The notes: a model not told the origin generated them from the sequence alone. Shown: positions 43,929 through 52,760, counted from the stretch's first letter. The stretch is DNA of 64,000 nucleotides from Jannaschia sp. M317 (GCF_025141175.1 NZ_CP081155.1:3472371-3536370); one strand, 5' to 3'. Numbers and translations: made by a program.

Positions 43929-43940
43929 GGATTTGTCCGT

Positions 43941-44183
43941 TCAGAATTCGAATTTCTTGTGACGCGCAGGGAAAGCCTGTGTGCGGGGGTTCTGGGGATT
44001 TTTCAATACCTGATCTGGCGGACCTTGCTCCTGTATAATGCCGTCGGCCATGAAAATGACGCGATTGGCTACGTTATACGCGAACCCGATTTCATGTGTG
44101 ACCAACAACGTGGTCCGCCCTTCGTCCGCGATGCCACGAATGACATTCAGAACTTCTCCCACAAGTTCCGGATCCAGTGCCGA
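43941..44183 (-). pseudogene. amino-acid ABC transporter ATP-binding protein, 3' remnant
   Basis: Only the last ~80 codons remain, starting inside the Walker B/D-loop at SALDPELVGEV (the usual preceding DEPT is gone) and continuing with TLLVTHEIGFAYNVANRVIFMADG and a normal C-terminus. The break coincides exactly with the left end of the IS element at 44184. The family is GlnQ/GltL-type polar amino-acid ATPases. The aminotransferase gene follows 12 nt downstream, so both were once one operon. Confidence 0.88.
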
Positions 44184-45233
44184 GGCTTTGTTGCCCAAAT
44201 CCGATGATGGGCAGGCTTCCCCTTTCCCCGGACGGATTTATCCTACGGGCTCAGTGACGGGTATTCCAAGAGCTGTGTAGCGGTTCAATGCAGCGATGCG
44301 GATTTGGATCTCCGCGACCTGCCTTTCGAAGTCCCTCGCCATGAGACTTTGACCTAGCAACTTGACACAATGCATCTTCGTTTCGACGCGGCTCCGGCGG
44401 TGGTATCCGCTCCAGCGTCGCCATAGGGTGCGGCCCAGGTATCGCTGCGCATTGACGGCTTCGTTGCACGCAATGGCTCCGGCGCTCGTTGGTTTCCAGG
44501 GTTTTGCATTCTTACGCGGCGGGATCACCGCGTGGGCACCTCGGACGGCTATCGCCTCGTGGCATTTACGCGTGTCGTAGGCCCCATCTGCGATAACGCT
44601 GCCGATGTCTTGATCGGGAGGGATTTGGTTCAGAAGGTCGGGCAGCATGGGAGCGTCCCCGACATTGCTGCTGGTGACCTGAACCGCCCGAACCTCCAAC
44701 GTTTCTTCGTCAATTCCAATGTGTATCTTGCGCCAGGCACGCCGTTTAGGGCCGCCATGCTTTCGGGCATTCCACTCGCCTTCACCTTCGGCTTTGATCC
44801 TTGTGCTGTCGATAAGGAGGTTCAGTGGGCCGGACCCAACGCGATAAGGCAGGCTCACGTTCAGCATTCTCTGACGGCGACACAGCGTACTGAAGTCGGG
44901 CACCGCCCAATCCAGACCGACAAGTTGCAAAAGACTTTCGACGAACCCAGACGTTTGTCTCGGGGGCATACCAAACAACACTTTCATGGTCAGACAAGTC
45001 TGGATCGCCGCATCGCTGAGTTGCTGCTGTCGACCATGCTTGCCGGTTGGCGGTGGCCGCCACGTCATCCCGGGATCGAACCAAATCGTCAACGATCCAC
45101 GCTGCTTCAGCGCCTTGTTGTAAGCCGACAAGTTCGTGGTCTTGTACCTTGCGGGATGCCAACCGCTCATGACTTCCAGCTACCATGCTGGTTTCATACA
45201 GTGACTCCCTCAACCGATTTGTGCAACAAAGCC
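44184..45233. mobile_element. IS5-family insertion sequence (IS903-like ends), 1050 bp
   Basis: The element is bounded by 18-bp terminal inverted repeats with one mismatch: GGCTTTGTTGCCCAAATC at 44184-44201 and, reversed, GGCTTTGTTGCACAAATC at 45216-45233. These ends are those of the IS903 group of IS5. The 9 nt flanking each side (CAGTGCCGA left, CGTTGGAAT right) do not match, so the expected target duplication is absent. It carries one transposase gene. Confidence 0.92.
44238..45170 (-). CDS. IS5-family transposase
   Basis: A 310-residue DDE transposase, full length for the IS903 subgroup. The N-terminal KTTNLSAYNKALKQRGSLTI and WFDPGMTWRPPPTGKHGRQ are typical. The catalytic triad is D121 (LLIDSTRIK), D195 (VIADGAYDT) and E263 (RRSRVETKMHC). 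The frame is open throughout, so the element may still move. Confidence 0.93.
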   Translation of the reverse strand: MSGWHPARYKTTNLSAYNKALKQRGSLTIWFDPGMTWRPPPTGKHGRQQQLSDAAIQTCLTMKVLFGMPPRQTSGFVESLLQLVGLDWAVPDFSTLCRRQRMLNVSLPYRVGSGPLNLLIDSTRIKAEGEGEWNARKHGGPKRRAWRKIHIGIDEETLEVRAVQVTSSNVGDAPMLPDLLNQIPPDQDIGSVIADGAYDTRKCHEAIAVRGAHAVIPPRKNAKPWKPTSAGAIACNEAVNAQRYLGRTLWRRWSGYHRRSRVETKMHCVKLLGQSLMARDFERQVAEIQIRIAALNRYTALGIPVTEPVG

Positions 45234-45715
45234 CGTTGGAATGCATCCATGCTGGTCGCCTGAGGGACCGACACGCTGATATCGGGCGAATTCAGATCGT
45301 ACCACTTCGTGATATCGAGATCATCACGAGCCAAAACTGCAAGTGCGTAGTAAAGCAGCGGAGTTTCGGGAAAATTCACCGCCACCTTGCGCGCATCAGT
45401 GGCATCAAGAACAAACATGAGATCAATTCGGTCCACTTCCAACGCAGCCACTGCGGTGCCCCAAGTGAATTCGACAGGTTCGTATTCAATCCCAAGGGTT
45501 TCCGCCATGGCCTGCCCCATCGACACGCCCAGGCCACCGGTTCACTCACCACTGACGATGTCCCTGGAATACCAAGGCGGGGCTTGCGTAACACCAACAC
45601 GGAGGACACCGGTATCACGCACCCGATCCATCGTGCCGTCCTGAGCCTGAGAAATAGCGCCCACCCCAATCATGGCAGCAATTGCCGCTGTCAATGCCAT
45701 ACGTCTGTTCGTCAC
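45234..45715 (-). pseudogene. amino-acid ABC transporter substrate-binding protein, nonsense-mutated and truncated
   Basis: The GTG start at 45713-45715 follows AAGGAG and a signal peptide (MALTAAIAAMIGVGAISQA). Then TGVLRVGVTQAPPWYSRD is the start of an SBP_bac_3 domain. An in-frame TGA at 45542-45544 replaces the tryptophan expected in SGE-W-TGGLG; beyond it the same frame carries on as GMSMGQ-like sequence (SMGQAMAETLGIEYEPVEF) up to the IS at 45233, where the gene is cut at about two thirds or less of its length. Both lesions make the product non-functional. Confidence 0.88.
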
Positions 45716-45722
45716 TCTCTCC

Positions 45723-46476
45723 TTATTGGTTTTCGGCTTCTTGTTTTGACGCCTCCGCAGGACTTGGTGCCTCGACAAATGCCTTGGTTGTCTCAAGCCC
45801 CAGTCGCATATGATCGCGGAACGCGTCTTGCATCGCCTTCAGGTCATCCCCCAAGGCAAGATGTATGTAATCATCATGGCTTTCACACTTTGGCACACCG
45901 GTCCTGTGTGCGCGACAGTGCGCGGCCAATACAATCGCAGATGACCGCGCAGGCCGGTCCATGTGTTTTCGAGGATGCGGTTATTGGCATGCTCATAAAC
46001 AAGACCATGCAGATCAAGTTCAGCCTCAATGGCGGCAGCGTGATCAGATTGATCTGATCGCCTTTTTCAGAATGCTATTCCGAAGCAAAAACTCCTTTTT
46101 AAAGCCTTTGCTGCGCCGATGCCAAACTTGTTCGAATGCAAACTGCTCCAGGCAGGTTCGCATTGCGTAGATGTCATTCACATCCTCCAGTGAAATATCC
46201 ACCACACGTGTCCCCGTGTAGGGCACGTTGACCAATAGTCCCTCATCAATGAATTGCCGCATCGCCTCGCGCAGCGGCCCGCGACTGCCCCCCCAGACGA
46301 AGCGCCAGTGAATTTTCGACCACCTGGCTGCCTGGCTCAAGCTCACCCGTCAAAATTGCATGCCGCAGGAGCGCGACGATCTGCGCGCTCATCGTCTGCC
46401 GCTTCGCGGGACAATCCGAGAAGTAGAACAAAAGTGCGGTTTCCGGCAGTATGTGAAGGTCGGCATGGGGCCGCAT
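45723..46476 (-). pseudogene. GntR-family (FCD) regulator, multiply frameshifted
   Basis: Pieces of one FadR/FCD regulator appear in three frames. The 5' part (AQIVALLRHAILTGELEPGS, frame of 46476) runs to LALRLGG; after a run of seven Gs (46288-46294) the frame shifts to SRGPLREAMRQFIDEGLL and DIYAMRTCLEQFAFEQVW. Near 46050 a second shift gives AAIEAELDLHGLVYEHANN, and near 45930 a third gives SHDDYIHLALGDDLKAMQDA and the C-terminus. Several independent shifts mean decay, not one sequencing error. The start could be 46392 or 46476. It presumably controlled the adjacent amino-acid transporter. Confidence 0.85.
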
Positions 46477-46482
46477 AAATCA

Positions 46483-46494
46483 TGTTATATAACA
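46483..46494. promoter_or_regulatory. operator-like palindrome upstream of the GntR pseudogene
   Basis: A perfect 12-nt palindrome TGTTATATAACA lies just upstream of the regulator's first start codon. AT-rich palindromes of this kind are usual GntR/FCD operators. It also lies 140 nt upstream of serB, so it may have been brought in with the island. Confidence 0.4.
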
Positions 46495-46591
46495 ACTTCT
46501 TAGCCCTCATTTCAGAGGTCAGATAACCCCTCTTCCGCCGGTATTTGGAGGCAAGGGGTCGCGCAGGGCCGCGAACGGCGTTAACCAGCCC

Positions 46592-46612
46592 CCGGTGCCG
46601 GTCAGGCACCGG
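46592..46612 (+). promoter_or_regulatory. hairpin in the serB leader
   Basis: An 8-bp stem CCGGTGCC / GGCACCGG with loop GGTCA lies 22 nt before the serB start codon. It could act as a small attenuator or merely insulate serB from the island; there is no U-run. Confidence 0.4.
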
Positions 46613-46634
46613 CCCTGCTCTCGATAGGAAACCG

Positions 46635-47516
46635 ATGTTCACCTGCGTTTTGACTGCTTCGCCCAACCGCCCTGTCATCGAACTGCCGCTGGTCGAGGCG
46701 CTGCGGAACGGTTGGGGCGGGGGCGACGCACGTTGGCTGAACCGGGGCGTGGCCGCCGAATTCGACCTGCCCGCCGTCCCCGACACGCAGGCCGCGACAC
46801 GCCTGGACCTGGACGCGCTTGGCATCGACCTCAATATCCTGCCCCGCGACGGTCGACGCAAGAAACTGCTGCTCGCGGATATGGATTCGACCATGATCCA
46901 ACAGGAATGCATCGACGAACTTGCCGCCGAAGCAGGTGTCGGTGACCGCGTTGCAGCCATCACCGCGCGGGCCATGAATGGCGAGATCGACTTCGACGGG
47001 GCCTTGCGCGAACGGGTGGGGCTGCTGGCCGGACTGGACATTTCGGTCATCGACAAAGTCCTGGCAGATCGGATCACCCTGATGCCAGGCGGCCCCACGC
47101 TTCTGGCCACGATGAAGGCCGGGGGGGCCCGTGCTGCCCTCGTCTCCGGCGGATTTACCGCCTTTACCCAAGCCATCGCCGCGCGGCTAGGCTTCGACGA
47201 ACACCGCGCCAACACCCTGCTGACAGCAGACGGCAAGCTGACCGGCGAACCAGGCGTGCCCATCCTGGGAAAGCAGGCCAAGGTCACCGCACTGGAGGAA
47301 ATCACCGCCGCCATGGGCATAACCGAGGCAGAAGTCATTGCCGTCGGCGACGGGGCCAACGATCTGGGAATGCTGACCCGCGCGGGCATGGGCGTCGCGC
47401 TCCATGCGAAACCCGCCGTCCAGGCCGAGGCCGGGCTGCGCGTCAATCACGGTGATCTGACGGCGCTGCTCTATCTGCAGGGCATTCACGTGGACGCCTT
47501 CGTGACACCTGCCTGA
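46635..47516 (+). CDS. serB: phosphoserine phosphatase
   Basis: Last enzyme of serine synthesis, 293 residues, HAD fold. The catalytic motif is LLLADMDSTMI (D82, D84), with SGGFTAF as motif II and AVGDGANDLGMLTRAGMGVAL as motif III/IV. The N-terminal ~70 residues replace the ACT-like domain seen in longer SerB. ATG 46635 follows GGAAACC weakly. Divergent orientation to serC across the island suggests serB and serC were once neighbours, with the island inserted between them. Confidence 0.95.
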   Translation: MFTCVLTASPNRPVIELPLVEALRNGWGGGDARWLNRGVAAEFDLPAVPDTQAATRLDLDALGIDLNILPRDGRRKKLLLADMDSTMIQQECIDELAAEAGVGDRVAAITARAMNGEIDFDGALRERVGLLAGLDISVIDKVLADRITLMPGGPTLLATMKAGGARAALVSGGFTAFTQAIAARLGFDEHRANTLLTADGKLTGEPGVPILGKQAKVTALEEITAAMGITEAEVIAVGDGANDLGMLTRAGMGVALHAKPAVQAEAGLRVNHGDLTALLYLQGIHVDAFVTPA

Positions 47517-47605
47517 GGTCCCGGAACAACCGACATCGAACCGTCACCGAATCGCAATGAACCGCAGGTAGCAGGCCGGCAACCCTGTTGCCTACGGATC
47601 CTGCC

Positions 47606-47689
47606 ATGACCGAGATCGACCCGCTCCGCTTCGTCCTGCACGCCTTTCTGGTGCGCCCAGGTTTCCTGCGCCGGCCACGTCGCCGCTGA
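47606..47689 (+). CDS. possible 27-residue small protein
   Basis: A short ORF starting MTEIDPLRFVLHAFL and ending in an Arg/Pro-rich RRPRRR. It has no family match. What supports it is position: a composite repeat element (copy E) starts 3 nt after its stop, just as copy B starts 2 nt after a genuine stop codon. It could equally be a gene remnant or chance. Confidence 0.3.
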   Translation: MTEIDPLRFVLHAFLVRPGFLRRPRRR

Positions 47690-47691
47690 CC

Positions 47692-47741
47692 CTTCCTTGT
47701 TTCACAAATATCGCCGGGGAGTTTGAGGGGCAGCGCCCCTC
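47692..47741 (+). terminator. composite repeat-terminator element (copy E)
   Basis: The 5' module CTTCCTTGTTTCACAAATAT resembles the copy B module, then GGGGAG (47716-47721) and a hairpin GAGGGGC-AGC-GCCCCTC (47725-47741). Copy C reversed matches the GGGGAG-to-hairpin part at all but the 3 nt between them. The layout is that of a terminator after the small ORF. Confidence 0.55.
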
Positions 47742-47791
47742 ATCCGCCAAGCAAAAAGCAACGGGCCGCAGGCGCACCGCTTGGTCGCAGA

Positions 47792-48970
47792 CTACAGCCC
47801 GGCCTCTGCGGCGATCTGCGCCCGCGACTTGCGCGCCCGCTCTGTCGCGGACTTGAGCTGACCGCAGGCCGCCATGATGTCCTCCCCTCGGGGGGTGCGG
47901 ATCGGCGAGGCATAGCCCGCCTGCATCAGAATCGTCGCAAAGGCGCGAATACGGTTGTTTGACGACCGGCGGTAGGGCGCGCCGGGCCATTCATTGAAGG
48001 GGATCAGGTTCACCTTTGCCGGGATCCCATCCAGCAGGCCGACCAATCGACGCGCATCTTCGTCGCTGTCGTTCACACCATCCAGCATCACGTATTCAAA
48101 GGTGATCCGCTCTGAATTCGACACTTTGGGATAGTCCTTCAGGGTCGCCAGCAACGTCTCGATATTCCAACGCTTGTTGATAGGAACAAGCACATCGCGC
48201 ACTGCATCCGTCGTCGCGTGGAAGCTGACGGCCAGCAGGCAGCCAATTTCCTGCGCGGTGCGCGCAATTTCGGGCACCACGCCAGAGGTCGACAGGGTGA
48301 TGCGGCGGCGGCCAAGGGCGATGCCTTCACCGTCCATGACGATGTTCATCGCATCGCGCACGTTCTCGAAGTTATAGAGCGGCTCGCCCATGCCCATCAG
48401 AACGATGTTCGACAACAGACGCGGTCCCGCGTCGCCGGTGCCCGTTCCCGGTTCCGGCCATTCGCCCAGATCGTCGCGCGCAAGCATGACCTGCCCCACG
48501 ACCTCGGCGGCCGTCAGGTTCCGCACCAGCTTCTGGGTGCCGGTATGACAAAACGAACAGGTCAGCGTGCAACCAACCTGCGACGACACGCACAGCGTTC
48601 CGCGTCCCTCTTCGGGGATATAGACTACCTCCACCTCGTGTCCGCCCGCAATGCGAACCAGGTACTTGCGGGTTCCGTCCTCGGACAGTTGCCGGGTCAC
48701 GACCTCAGGCAATTCGATGACGAAATGGTCCGCCAGCAGCGCCCGGAAATCCTTGGACAGATTGGTCATCCGGGCAAAGTCGCGCTCCCCCCAGTGATAC
48801 AACCACTGCCACAGCTGGTTGACCCGCATCTTTACCTGTTTTTCGGGCGTCCCCACCTCCAACAGCGCGGCGCGCAGGGCGTCACGGGTCAGGCCGATCA
48901 GGTTCGGCTTGGCACCCGGGGCCTCCTTGCGGGGGACAGTCAGGGCGTCGGGGGTGATGGGGGCTTTCAT
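47792..48970 (-). CDS. rlmN: dual-specificity 23S rRNA/tRNA adenine-C2 methyltransferase
   Basis: A 392-residue radical-SAM enzyme that methylates A2503 of 23S rRNA and A37 of some tRNAs. The 4Fe-4S cysteines are C134, C138 and C141 ([12 protein letters not shown]). The two mechanistic cysteines are C127 (TLCVSSQVG) and C369 (IMAACGQLK). The ATG at 48968-48970 follows AGGAG; five extra upstream codons in frame are not needed. [12 protein letters not shown] is the SAM-binding GxGEPL motif. Confidence 0.96.
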   Translation of the reverse strand: MKAPITPDALTVPRKEAPGAKPNLIGLTRDALRAALLEVGTPEKQVKMRVNQLWQWLYHWGERDFARMTNLSKDFRALLADHFVIELPEVVTRQLSEDGTRKYLVRIAGGHEVEVVYIPEEGRGTLCVSSQVGCTLTCSFCHTGTQKLVRNLTAAEVVGQVMLARDDLGEWPEPGTGTGDAGPRLLSNIVLMGMGEPLYNFENVRDAMNIVMDGEGIALGRRRITLSTSGVVPEIARTAQEIGCLLAVSFHATTDAVRDVLVPINKRWNIETLLATLKDYPKVSNSERITFEYVMLDGVNDSDEDARRLVGLLDGIPAKVNLIPFNEWPGAPYRRSSNNRIRAFATILMQAGYASPIRTPRGEDIMAACGQLKSATERARKSRAQIAAEAGL

Positions 48971-49070
48971 GGCAGGCTCCTGCAAGCGGGCGAGCCCGGC
49001 ATATAGGGGTGGGTGCGGCGAAACTCAAACGTTCCGCACACGGTCCGACCAGGGGCCGATGACGTCCCGT

Positions 49071-49589
49071 CTAACCGCAGCGCTCTTCGGCATCGGTGAC
49101 GGCAGCGGTGAAGCCCAGCAGGCTAAAGGTGTCCTGCGTGCGCGTGCCCCGCCCAGACCGACCCGTGACAACGGCCTGCGCGCCCCGCTTCATCGCAGAG
49201 ATGATACGCTCGTCATCCGTGGGCGACGCAGCCCAGGCCAGTTCGCCATCGGTGAACATCTCGAACCGATCGGACCCGATCTCGATCGTCACGGTAGATC
49301 CGTCGGCATAGGGGTATCCACCCGTGGCGGACACCTCGCCCTTCTTCTCGGACCCCGGCCAATAGCTGACGAACAGGCGGATGTCGCCGCGCCGCGCCGC
49401 GACTTCGCGGCCATCGCGGGTGTTGCGGATCGACTTTGGTGCCGACACGATCCAGCATTGCGTCGGATTGTCCTCCACGAAGACGGACCAGTCGGTCTCC
49501 GTGTTGACGCGGTTGGAGCTTTCCTGTGCGGCGACCGGCATAGCCAGTGCGGCGGACAGAAGGAGGGTCCCGATTGCCTTCGAAATCAT
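49071..49589 (-). CDS. invasion-associated locus B (IalB)-family secreted protein
   Basis: A 172-residue exported protein. A signal peptide (residues 1-21, LLLSAALAMPVAA) leads to TDWSVFVEDNPTQCWIVSAP, and the C-terminal DTFSLLGFTAAVTDAEERCG has the second cysteine; the two may form a disulfide. IalB proteins are common in Rhodobacterales but their function is not known outside Bartonella. The ATG at 49587-49589 is chosen since it begins the signal peptide. Confidence 0.85.
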   Translation of the reverse strand: MISKAIGTLLLSAALAMPVAAQESSNRVNTETDWSVFVEDNPTQCWIVSAPKSIRNTRDGREVAARRGDIRLFVSYWPGSEKKGEVSATGGYPYADGSTVTIEIGSDRFEMFTDGELAWAASPTDDERIISAMKRGAQAVVTGRSGRGTRTQDTFSLLGFTAAVTDAEERCG

Positions 49590-49750
49590 CTTGCTACTCT
49601 CTGCCTCAGCGTCTTGCGCGATACGGGCGGTCCGGTTGACCTGGATCCTGCCCCGGGACGCGCGGTTCCCAAATCTGCGGCACGATGTTAGCGCAGGCAA
49701 GCCGTTGTCGGAAACCCCGTGCGGCGGTTTTTCGCGCAACGGAGGATGCG

Positions 49751-50737
49751 ATGACGGGCGATGTCGAACTGGTAGAGGTCACACGTGGCGGGCGGGTCGA
49801 GTCGGTCCACCGCGGGCGGGCCGTCATTTGCGACGGATCAGGTGCGGTGATCGAGGCCTGGGGCGACCCCGATGCGGTCATCTTTCCCCGCTCTGCCTGC
49901 AAGATGATGCAGGCGTTGCCGCTGTTGGAAACGGGGGCCGGGCGCGATCTTACGGATCGGCACCTCGCCTTTGTCTGCGCCTCACACCGAGGTCAGACAC
50001 GGCACACCGAACTGGCCGCACAATGGCTTTCCGATCTGGGCCTGGGGGAAAGCGACCTGCGCTGTGGCGTGCATCTGCCCTATCACGTGCCCTCGGCCCA
50101 CGCCCTGATCCACGCGGGCGAGGCCCCGTGCCAGCTGCACAACAATTGTTCCGGCAAACACTGTGGCTTTCTGATGCTGGGGCAGCATCTCGGCGCAGGC
50201 CCGGATTATATCGACCCGGATCACGCGGTGCAGCGTGCGGTGCGCGCCGCCTTCGAGGAGGTCTGCGAAGAAGAAAGCCCCGGCTACGGTATCGACGGCT
50301 GCTCCGCTCCGAACTTTGCGATTCGATTGTCTGCCTTCGCGGCGGCCGCCGGACGGTTCGCACGGGCGCGCGAAGACGCCAGCGCCGCCCGCACCCGAGC
50401 CATGGCGCGGCTGGTATCCGCGATGCGCGCGCACCCCGAGCTGGTCGCCGGAGACGGCGGGGCCTGCACCGATCTGATGCGCGCGACCGGGGGCAAGGCG
50501 GCGGTCAAGACCGGGGCCGAAGCGGTCTATCTGGCGATTTTGCCGGAACTGGACCGGAGCATTGCCGTCAAGATCAGCGACGGCACCACCCGCGCCGCCG
50601 AAGCCGTGATTGCCGCGTTGCTGGTGCGGCTGGGGGTTTTGGCGGCTGCGGACCCGGTGGCTCGGCGCCTGACCGAAGGGCCGATCCGGAATGTCAGCGG
50701 GCTGACGGTCGGCAGCCTGTCGGTCACTCTGGGCTGA
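49751..50737 (+). CDS. L-asparaginase II (class 3, AnsA/ReAV-like)
   Basis: A 328-residue member of PF06089, the asparaginase family typified by Rhizobium etli AnsA. It shows SACKMMQALP and HRGQTRHTELA (serine-lysine tandems), LHNNCSGKHCGFL and GYGIDGCSAPNFAIRLSA. It has no signal peptide, so it acts in the cytoplasm. GGAGGATGCG precedes the ATG at 49751. Its last 14 nt overlap the convergent kinase gene. Confidence 0.9.
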   Translation: MTGDVELVEVTRGGRVESVHRGRAVICDGSGAVIEAWGDPDAVIFPRSACKMMQALPLLETGAGRDLTDRHLAFVCASHRGQTRHTELAAQWLSDLGLGESDLRCGVHLPYHVPSAHALIHAGEAPCQLHNNCSGKHCGFLMLGQHLGAGPDYIDPDHAVQRAVRAAFEEVCEEESPGYGIDGCSAPNFAIRLSAFAAAAGRFARAREDASAARTRAMARLVSAMRAHPELVAGDGGACTDLMRATGGKAAVKTGAEAVYLAILPELDRSIAVKISDGTTRAAEAVIAALLVRLGVLAAADPVARRLTEGPIRNVSGLTVGSLSVTLG

Positions 50738-52760
50738 CGGCAAGCGCCTCCTCCATCGCCTGTAACAGGGCCGGTTTGCGCACAGGCTTTGTCTGATGCG
50801 CCGCAAAACCGGCGCGCAGCAGTGTCTCGCTCATGTCGTCCCCGGTATGCGCGGTCAGGGCGATCACAGGCACGGGCCTGCGCCCGGCCTCCGCTTCGGC
50901 GGCCTGGATCGCGGCAATCGCCTCGGTCCCGTCCATCACCGGCATGGAGATATCCAAAAGCACGATATCCGGGCGCCGTGCCAGGTAGGCATCGACCGCC
51001 TGGGAGCCGTCTTCGACCGATTCGAGATCGTAGGGTTCGGAGGCGAGCATCTTCTCCAAAAGGAACCGGTTCGTCGCATTGTCATCGGCGATGAGAACCC
51101 TGCGTCGTGCTGTCGCCCGAGGGGCCGGGCCAGACGTCAACGCCCCCAACAGCATGCCACCTGCCAGCGGCAGCGGCAGAATCGCGGCGGCCTTGGCGCG
51201 CAGTTCGGCCGACGCGGATTGTGCGGCCCCATAGAGAACGAGGCGTGCATCCGGATCCAGCGGCAGATCCGGCCCGTCCGCCGCGCGCAACACGATCGCC
51301 CCGCTGTCATTGCGCGCAATCGATCCGCCCGCGGCCTGCAACCGATTGGCCAGAACCTCGCCCTGAATGCCCGTCCCTGCCGGAATCGTCACTTGGGGCA
51401 GATCCGGCAGGGGGGCTGGCCATTCCTGTCGCAAGGGCAGGGTCAGGAACACCTGAAAGCAACTGCCCTGCGGCACATCGAGGAGCGATATTGTGCCCCC
51501 CATCCGCTCTACCAATCCGCGTGAAATGGTCAGACCCAGGCCTGTGCCCTCTTTCTGGGGGCGGCCATCCTCGACCTGGGCGAAGGCCTCGAAAACATGG
51601 TCGCGACGGTCTGGCGGAATGCCGGGACCGGTGTCCTGAACTTCCAGCGTGACCGCCGCCTCTTCGCCGTGCCGCGCAAGGCGGGCGCGCACAATCACAT
51701 GACCCGTATCCGTGAACTTCAACGCGTTGCCCACGAGGTTCATCACAACCTGCCGAATACGGCCGGCATCTCCGACAAAGGTCGTCGGCGCATCGAGCGG
51801 GTAATCCAGCGCCACGTCCACCCCCGCCGCCTGCTTGCTGGCCGCCGCAAGACGCAGACAATCGCAAAGCAGCCCTTCCAGATCGAACGGGTCCTGCCGC
51901 AGGTCCACACGGCCCGCATCCAGACGAGAGACGTCGAGCGTGTCGTTGACGATCACCAACAGCGCCTCGGCGGAATCGCGGATCGTGCGCGCGTAGGTGT
52001 CGGATTCCTCGTCCAACCCCTGCTCACACAGCAACTCCGCCAAACCAAGGACACCGTTCATCGGCGTGCGCATCTCATGGCTCATCCGGGCGAGGAAGGC
52101 GGCCTTGGCCGCGGCCACCTCTTCGGCGGCATCCCGGGCAGCCGCCAGACTGGCCTGCCGCTCCTCGACATCGGAAATGTCGATGGCGAGGCTGACGATA
52201 TCGCCGTCGGGCGCACGGCGGTCCTGAAACCGGATGGCACGCCCGTCAAACGTCTGCAGGACCTGAATACCGATTGTCGTCTGAGCCCAGCGCGCGAGCT
52301 GTTCGCTGGTCCAGTCGTCGGGATCCAACTCTCCGAGATCGAAGGCCCCTTCTTCCGCCGCCGTCATGAACATTTGTTCGGCTGTCGCCCCTGGTCCGAT
52401 GGTGGACGCCGCATCGAACAGGTTGAGGTAGACGGAATTCGCCGCCACCATACAGCCGTCCCCATCAAACAGAGCGAAACCGTCGCGCATCGCCTCCAAC
52501 GCGTGCCAAAGACGACGTCGGGCGCGATCCGCCTTGTCCGCCTCGGAGCGATACCGTTCCAGAATATCCTTCTGCCGGTCGGTCAGGCGGTGGTTCGCCT
52601 CTCGCTCCGACAGAAACCGGAGCGAGAGGCGGTCAGCATTGGCCACCAGAGCCCTGTGTGCACGGCTCAGCTCATGGCGGGTGCGGTCGAGCGTGCGTTC
52701 AGCCGCCAACCGCCGGCGCCGTTCTTGCAGATAGAGATTTTCGGGCGGAGATCCGTCCAT
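50724..52760 (-). CDS. hybrid sensor histidine kinase: coiled coil-PAS-HisKA-HATPase-REC
   Basis: A 678-residue soluble kinase. An N-terminal coiled coil (about 10-75, ERRRRLAAERTLDRTRHEL) is followed by a PAS domain (about 90-205), HisKA with H228 (FLARMSHEMRTPMNG), HATPase (NLVGNALKF, DTGPGIPPD, GTGLGLTISRGLV), a degenerate receiver-like spacer (about 440-545), and a C-terminal receiver with D near 603 (DIVLLDISMPVMDG). The ATG at 52758-52760 is used; six more residues upstream are optional. No transmembrane segment is present. It has no adjacent response regulator; signal and target are unknown. Confidence 0.92.
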   Translation of the reverse strand: MDGSPPENLYLQERRRRLAAERTLDRTRHELSRAHRALVANADRLSLRFLSEREANHRLTDRQKDILERYRSEADKADRARRRLWHALEAMRDGFALFDGDGCMVAANSVYLNLFDAASTIGPGATAEQMFMTAAEEGAFDLGELDPDDWTSEQLARWAQTTIGIQVLQTFDGRAIRFQDRRAPDGDIVSLAIDISDVEERQASLAAARDAAEEVAAAKAAFLARMSHEMRTPMNGVLGLAELLCEQGLDEESDTYARTIRDSAEALLVIVNDTLDVSRLDAGRVDLRQDPFDLEGLLCDCLRLAAASKQAAGVDVALDYPLDAPTTFVGDAGRIRQVVMNLVGNALKFTDTGHVIVRARLARHGEEAAVTLEVQDTGPGIPPDRRDHVFEAFAQVEDGRPQKEGTGLGLTISRGLVERMGGTISLLDVPQGSCFQVFLTLPLRQEWPAPLPDLPQVTIPAGTGIQGEVLANRLQAAGGSIARNDSGAIVLRAADGPDLPLDPDARLVLYGAAQSASAELRAKAAAILPLPLAGGMLLGALTSGPAPRATARRRVLIADDNATNRFLLEKMLASEPYDLESVEDGSQAVDAYLARRPDIVLLDISMPVMDGTEAIAAIQAAEAEAGRRPVPVIALTAHTGDDMSETLLRAGFAAHQTKPVRKPALLQAMEEALAVSPE

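Noticed and set aside
45542..45544. TGA as a selenocysteine or read-through codon in the binding protein
   Set aside because: No SECIS-like hairpin seen, the family has tryptophan there, and the gene is also cut by the IS.
46246..46330. Programmed frameshift at the G7 run in the GntR gene
   Set aside because: Two more frame changes follow downstream, so decay is simpler.
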